Positions 7,105 through 9,969 of a stretch of DNA of 9,969 nucleotides are shown in pieces. The position numbers and the translations under genes are program-made. Below the pieces are notes generated by a model, which saw only the letters and a program-made list of their open reading frames with translations, was not told the origin of the DNA and searched no databases. This stretch comes from Nitrolancea sp040255925 (lineage in GTDB: Bacteria > Chloroflexota > Chloroflexia > Thermomicrobiales > Thermomicrobiaceae), in contig JBDZVX010000085.1 in the NCBI GenBank assembly GCA_040255925.1, forward strand, positions 1 to 9,969, written 5' to 3'. Within the stretch, counting starts at the first letter, position 1; the number at the start of each line of letters is the position of its first letter.

Positions 7105-7410
7105 TGTAGATTTCGCGTGAAAATTGACCCACCTTCTCGTCTTCAATGTGACCCACCCCGATTCCATCTGACCCCCGGTATCATCGGGCACCGTCACTGG
7201 GTTGGCAACCCGTCCGGCCAGCCTGCCTTTCATCTGGTAACTCGGTCCACTCACCAGAAAGACGTGGCTGTGGTGCGGCAGGCGGTCCACTTATCCACGG
7301 TGATCACCTCATCCCTTCTCGCTGAGGCAGCACACCGCGGAGGATATTCACTCCGTGGAGTGGGTCACTTTTCTGGGGAGAACAGGATCGTTTTTCAGAC
7401 GAAATCAACA
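7105..7410 (-). mobile_element. IS21-family relic, internally deleted (306 bp, MITE-like)
   Basis: The two ends are imperfect inverted repeats. The left reads TGTAGATTTCGCGTGAAAAT from 7105; the right, read inward from 7410, is TGTTGATTTCGTCTGAAAAA. They match at 20 of the first 26 positions. Inside lie the multiple terminal repeats typical of IS21 elements: TTGACCCACC (7124-7133), GTGACCCACC (7148-7157) and the inverted GTGGGTCAC (7360-7368). No transposase gene fits, but the interior carries what look like the first codons of istA and the last part of istB. I see no target-site duplication, which suggests loss of flanking DNA. Strand is given as that of the istA/istB remnants. Without its own transposase it could move only with help from an intact relative. 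Confidence 0.75.
7216..7307 (-). pseudogene. istA start joined to istB end (deletion remnant)
   Basis: On the minus strand, AAGGGATGAG precedes a GTG at 7305-7307 that reads V-I-T-V-D-K-W, like the usual beginning of the IS21 transposase IstA. Within a few bases the reading shifts by one frame to DRLPHHSHVFLVSGPSYQMK (from about 7287), which resembles the C-terminal end of the IstB helper ATPase (DRL.HH.HV....G.SY). The junction near 7287-7293 would mark a single deletion of nearly all of istA and istB. Both identifications rest on short stretches recognised by eye. Confidence 0.5.
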
Positions 7411-7589
7411 TCCGCCTCTACCGAAGCATTATGACGCGGAGACTAGCGATTGCGCGGCGTTGTTTCAGAACTCTCCTGACGTTGCTGTGGGGCCCACAGT
7501 TTGCGAGAACGGTCGTGCTGAGTTAATCCGTGCCGACTTTGGCTCGCGGGGCGACGGCTACGAGACAAGCTGCGACATCGGGACGAGCT

Positions 7590-9512
7590 ATGACTGGGGC
7601 ATCGGGTATTGACTGGAGCCATGAGGCGATCCACAGCCTATTTTGGATTCTGAATGCATTTGCCATCACAACCGCATTGCTGCTGGCGATTGTTGCTATT
7701 CTGATTCGATTCACCGTGTTGGGTCGGGAATTCTGGCGAATCAGCAGGGGCTTCTTCATCAGCCGCCGTAGCGCGCTCCGATGGGTGATGCTTGCGGTTG
7801 TTGTGCTGATGGCGGTATTCACCGTACGCATGACCGTACTGTTCTCGTATTACTACAACGACTTGTACACCGCGCTTCAACACGCATTTCAAGCGATAAC
7901 ATCAGGGGATTCCCACGCACTCGGTGCTGCACAGCATGCATTCTGGAACGCCATACTGCTCTTCGGCATCCTGGCCACGATATGGGTAGTACAGCAGATG
8001 TTCAACTTCTGGATCAGCGAGGCATTTCAAATCCAGTGGCGGGTGTGGCTGAACGAGCGCGTTGTCGGAGACTGGCTTGACGGACGGGCGTTTTATCGCA
8101 GCAGGTTCATAGATAAAACCATCGATAATCCTGACCAGCGAATCCAGCAAGATGTCGACGATTTCGTGAGGGTGACATTCGCGCTCACGTTCGGTGGTAC
8201 AGCCGCTGGATACACCATACCGGCAAACGGCATCGTCGGCGCGGGCTTGACGATCGTATCGTTTGCCCCCATACTCTGGCACCTTTCAGGACCGTTGACG
8301 CTATTTGGTTTGCGGATTCCCCACGCGCTGATATTCGGTACTGTTGCCTACATATTGGTTGCCACGCTGGTTTCGTTTTGGGTCGGACGGCCGCTAATTC
8401 GATTGAATTTCTGGAACCAGCGTCTCACCGCGGATTTCCGTTACGCGCTCGTCCACCTTCGGGATAACGCGGAGAACGTCGCCTTTTACCGCGGCGAGGA
8501 GATCGAGAGACGCGGCATATTCGCGAGGTTCAGCGCTATCATCAAGAATTACTGGTCGATCGTTTACCGTACGATGAAGTTTAGTGGCTGGAACCTCGTC
8601 GTTAGCCAGACGTCGCAGGTATTCATCGCGCTCATCCAGGCTCCCCGGGTCCTAGTTGGTGCAATTACGCTCGGCGACTTCCAGCAATCAGTCAACGCAT
8701 TCGACCAGATACACGATTCATTATCATACTTTCGAGATTCCTACGATGCTTTTACATACTACCAATCCACCCTCCTTCGGCTCGATGGGATGGTCGATGC
8801 GGACAAGAAGTCGCGTTCACTTCCGACAGCCAACACCGAGACCCTCCCGGACGCGCTGGAACTTGAGCACCTCGACGTCATGGCGCCGGACGGATCCGTG
8901 CTCGTATCGGATCTCAGCCTTCACCTGGAAAGGGGAGACTCCCTCGTGGTTAAGGGCGTGTCCGGCAGCGGAAAGACCACCTTGCTGAGGAGCATCGCGG
9001 GAATGTGGCCCTACGCACGGGGAACCGTCCGGCGTCCAACCGATGACGATATTCTATTTCTATCGCAGATGCCATACCTTCCGCTCGGCGACCTTCGTAC
9101 CGTCATCGCGTACCCTGCCGAACCGGATGGGATTTCCGATGACGACTTGCACGGAACTCTTGAAAAGGTCCAACTCGGCCATTTGGTTGGCAGACTATAC
9201 GACGAGGCTGATTGGTCGAAGATACTGTCACCGGGTGAGCAACAACGCGTCGCGATTGCACGAATACTGCTGGTCAAACCAAAAATCGTCTTCCTGGATG
9301 AGGCCACGACGGCTATGGACGAAGGCCTGGAGTATCATCTCTATAAGCTGATCCGTCGAGAGATTCCGGACATTATATTGGTTAGCGTGGCGCATCGAAG
9401 TACGGTCGATCAACACCACACCGCGCGACTTGGATTGAATGGTGGAGGGCGGTGGAACCTGGTTATAACGTTGGCACCGTTGGAACCACAATCTTTGACA
9501 TTCGACCTGTAA
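7590..9512 (+). CDS. SbmA/BacA/YddA-type ABC transporter, fused membrane and ATPase domains
   Basis: A 640-aa inner-membrane ABC half-transporter, expected to act as a homodimer. The N-terminal two thirds match the ABC_membrane_2 (SbmA/BacA, YddA, ABCD-like) type: VLFSYYYNDLYTALQ, FQIQWRVWLNERVVGDWLDGR, IDNPDQRIQQDVDDF, ILWHLSGPLTLFG, NFWNQRLTADFRYALV and RDNAENVAFYRGEE. The ATPase domain has Walker A GVSGSGKT (456-463), a Q-loop LSQMP (Q493), signature LSPGEQQR (546-553), Walker B KIVFLDE (565-571) and H-loop AHRST (H602). All catalytic residues are present, so it looks functional. Relatives move peptides, vitamin B12-like or lipid substrates; the substrate here cannot be read from sequence. 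The frame extends to a GTG at 7530. I prefer the ATG at 7590, because the family's N-terminus begins soon after it, although its ribosome site (GGGACGAG) is weak. Codon use is more AT-tolerant than upstream genes, suggesting transfer. Confidence 0.92.
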   Translation: MTGASGIDWSHEAIHSLFWILNAFAITTALLLAIVAILIRFTVLGREFWRISRGFFISRRSALRWVMLAVVVLMAVFTVRMTVLFSYYYNDLYTALQHAFQAITSGDSHALGAAQHAFWNAILLFGILATIWVVQQMFNFWISEAFQIQWRVWLNERVVGDWLDGRAFYRSRFIDKTIDNPDQRIQQDVDDFVRVTFALTFGGTAAGYTIPANGIVGAGLTIVSFAPILWHLSGPLTLFGLRIPHALIFGTVAYILVATLVSFWVGRPLIRLNFWNQRLTADFRYALVHLRDNAENVAFYRGEEIERRGIFARFSAIIKNYWSIVYRTMKFSGWNLVVSQTSQVFIALIQAPRVLVGAITLGDFQQSVNAFDQIHDSLSYFRDSYDAFTYYQSTLLRLDGMVDADKKSRSLPTANTETLPDALELEHLDVMAPDGSVLVSDLSLHLERGDSLVVKGVSGSGKTTLLRSIAGMWPYARGTVRRPTDDDILFLSQMPYLPLGDLRTVIAYPAEPDGISDDDLHGTLEKVQLGHLVGRLYDEADWSKILSPGEQQRVAIARILLVKPKIVFLDEATTAMDEGLEYHLYKLIRREIPDIILVSVAHRSTVDQHHTARLGLNGGGRWNLVITLAPLEPQSLTFDL

Positions 9513-9762
9513 GCGACCGGATACACGATGAATGATGACAGCATCGATTCAGCACTGTGCTCATAGGTTGACTCCGACGGTACCCCTATCCCCTGGTGAT
9601 GCTGCAATTCGGATCCGACGACCTCTTAACGTGGTCGGTTACTGACCGTCCTTGGGTCGCGCGGATAGGACCGGGCAGAACTGATGCTCTCGGGAACCTG
9701 GTATTCAGGGTGAGCCATTGTGAGACTCACCCGATGACTAACCGTGGGTATTGCTGGTTGCG
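9513..9762. other. Convergent intergenic region, no gene seen
   Basis: This lies between the transporter (+) and the methyltransferase (-). It contains short inverted repeats: AGCACTGTGCT (9551-9561), GGTC..GACC near 9635-9650, and the stronger hairpin at 9708-9732. Small open frames here lack start signals and recognisable content. Confidence 0.4.
9708..9732. terminator. Possible bidirectional terminator hairpin
   Basis: Arms GGGTGAG (9708-9714) and CTCACCC (9726-9732) form a perfect 7-bp stem with an 11-nt loop. The minus strand also allows an alternative GTGAG-T-CTCAC fold. It sits between converging genes, 30 bp past the methyltransferase stop, where a terminator is expected. No T-run follows on either strand, so intrinsic termination is uncertain. 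Confidence 0.3.
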
Positions 9763-9969
9763 CTACGCGCGGATCGCGACGACCTCGAGATAGTCGCTTG
9801 GCCAGATCGCGGTCCCGTCTCCAGCACGGTTCCACCGTCGAACCAGATCCAGGAGATCGTTGTTCAGTTGCTCCTGCCCGGCAGCATCAAGGGCGTCGAA
9901 CGCCTTCTGCGTTGGCCCATAGTAGGTGCGGAAGGTCTCCACGAAGTGTTCCGGAGACCGAAAGTGAAA
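9763..9969 (-). CDS. SAM-dependent methyltransferase-like protein, C-terminal fragment
   Basis: The last 68 codons of a minus-strand gene that begins outside the window; its stop is TAG at 9763-9765. The fragment reads FRSPEHFVETFRTYYGPTQK, then AFDALDAAGQEQLNNDLLDL, then a VRRWNRAGDGT..PSDYLEV ending. This pattern (SPEHFVE.FR..YGPT..AF..LD, later FNRAGDGT and YLEV) is what I recall at the C-terminus of class I, UbiE-like methyltransferases that act on small molecules. The SAM-binding motifs would lie upstream and cannot be seen, so the call rests on the tail alone. The gene converges on the ABC transporter. Confidence 0.7.
   Translation of the reverse strand, partial: FHFRSPEHFVETFRTYYGPTQKAFDALDAAGQEQLNNDLLDLVRRWNRAGDGTAIWPSDYLEVVAIRA

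Noticed and set aside
7095..7420. Target-site duplication around the IS21 relic
   Set aside because: Bases before 7105 (GCGCCAAAG) and after 7410 (TCCGCCTCT) share no adjacent 4-8 bp direct repeat.
7431..7528. 32-codon plus-strand open frame (MTRRLAIARR..) after the IS relic
   Set aside because: It has no ribosome site or known family, and the region is more likely the leader of the ABC transporter gene.

Overview
The window looks like chromosomal sequence from a GC-rich bacterium. The gene set (a DUF1326/DUF2182 pair, a PP2C-GAF-PAS-cyclase protein, a small DUF7670-like membrane protein, short stress-type proteins) and the codon use recall Chloroflexota of the Thermomicrobia/Sphaerobacter type. 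That placement is an impression from gene content, not a proof. TAG, TAA and TGA all end genes here, so the standard bacterial code applies.

Layout. 127-528 (+) is an unrecognised 133-aa protein. It faces 552-2909 (-), a 785-aa protein that joins a PP2C-type phosphatase, a GAF domain, a PAS domain and a class III adenylate/guanylate cyclase. Upstream on the same minus strand lie a hemerythrin-HHE protein (3071-3625), an ABM-fold monooxygenase-like protein (3890-4180), a 71-aa unknown (4194-4409, 13 nt from the ABM gene) and a small DUF2171/PRC-barrel-like gene broken by a one-base frameshift (4677-4896). After a 419-bp stretch with no recognisable gene comes a small four-helix membrane protein (5316-5669, -). 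A 360-bp divergent intergenic region then leads to a plus-strand pair: DUF1326 (6030-6719) and a decayed DUF2182 gene (6798-7104).

The DUF2182 remnant has two in-frame TAG codons and stops exactly at a 306-bp insertion-sequence relic (7105-7410). The relic has IS21-type terminal inverted repeats and internal GTGACCCAC-type repeats. Between them, what looks like the first codons of istA are joined to the last part of istB, so it appears to be an internally deleted, non-autonomous IS21-family element. The DUF1326 protein beside it has lost two cysteines of the expected C-x-C-x(3)-C-P-C motif, so the whole DUF1326/DUF2182 module seems to be decaying.

Beyond the relic is a full-length SbmA/BacA/YddA-type ABC transporter (7590-9512, +). 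Its codon use is visibly more AT-tolerant than that of its neighbours, so the relic may mark a rearrangement or transfer boundary. The window ends in the 3' part of a minus-strand SAM-dependent methyltransferase-like gene (9763-9969). No tRNA, rRNA, CRISPR array or riboswitch was recognised.
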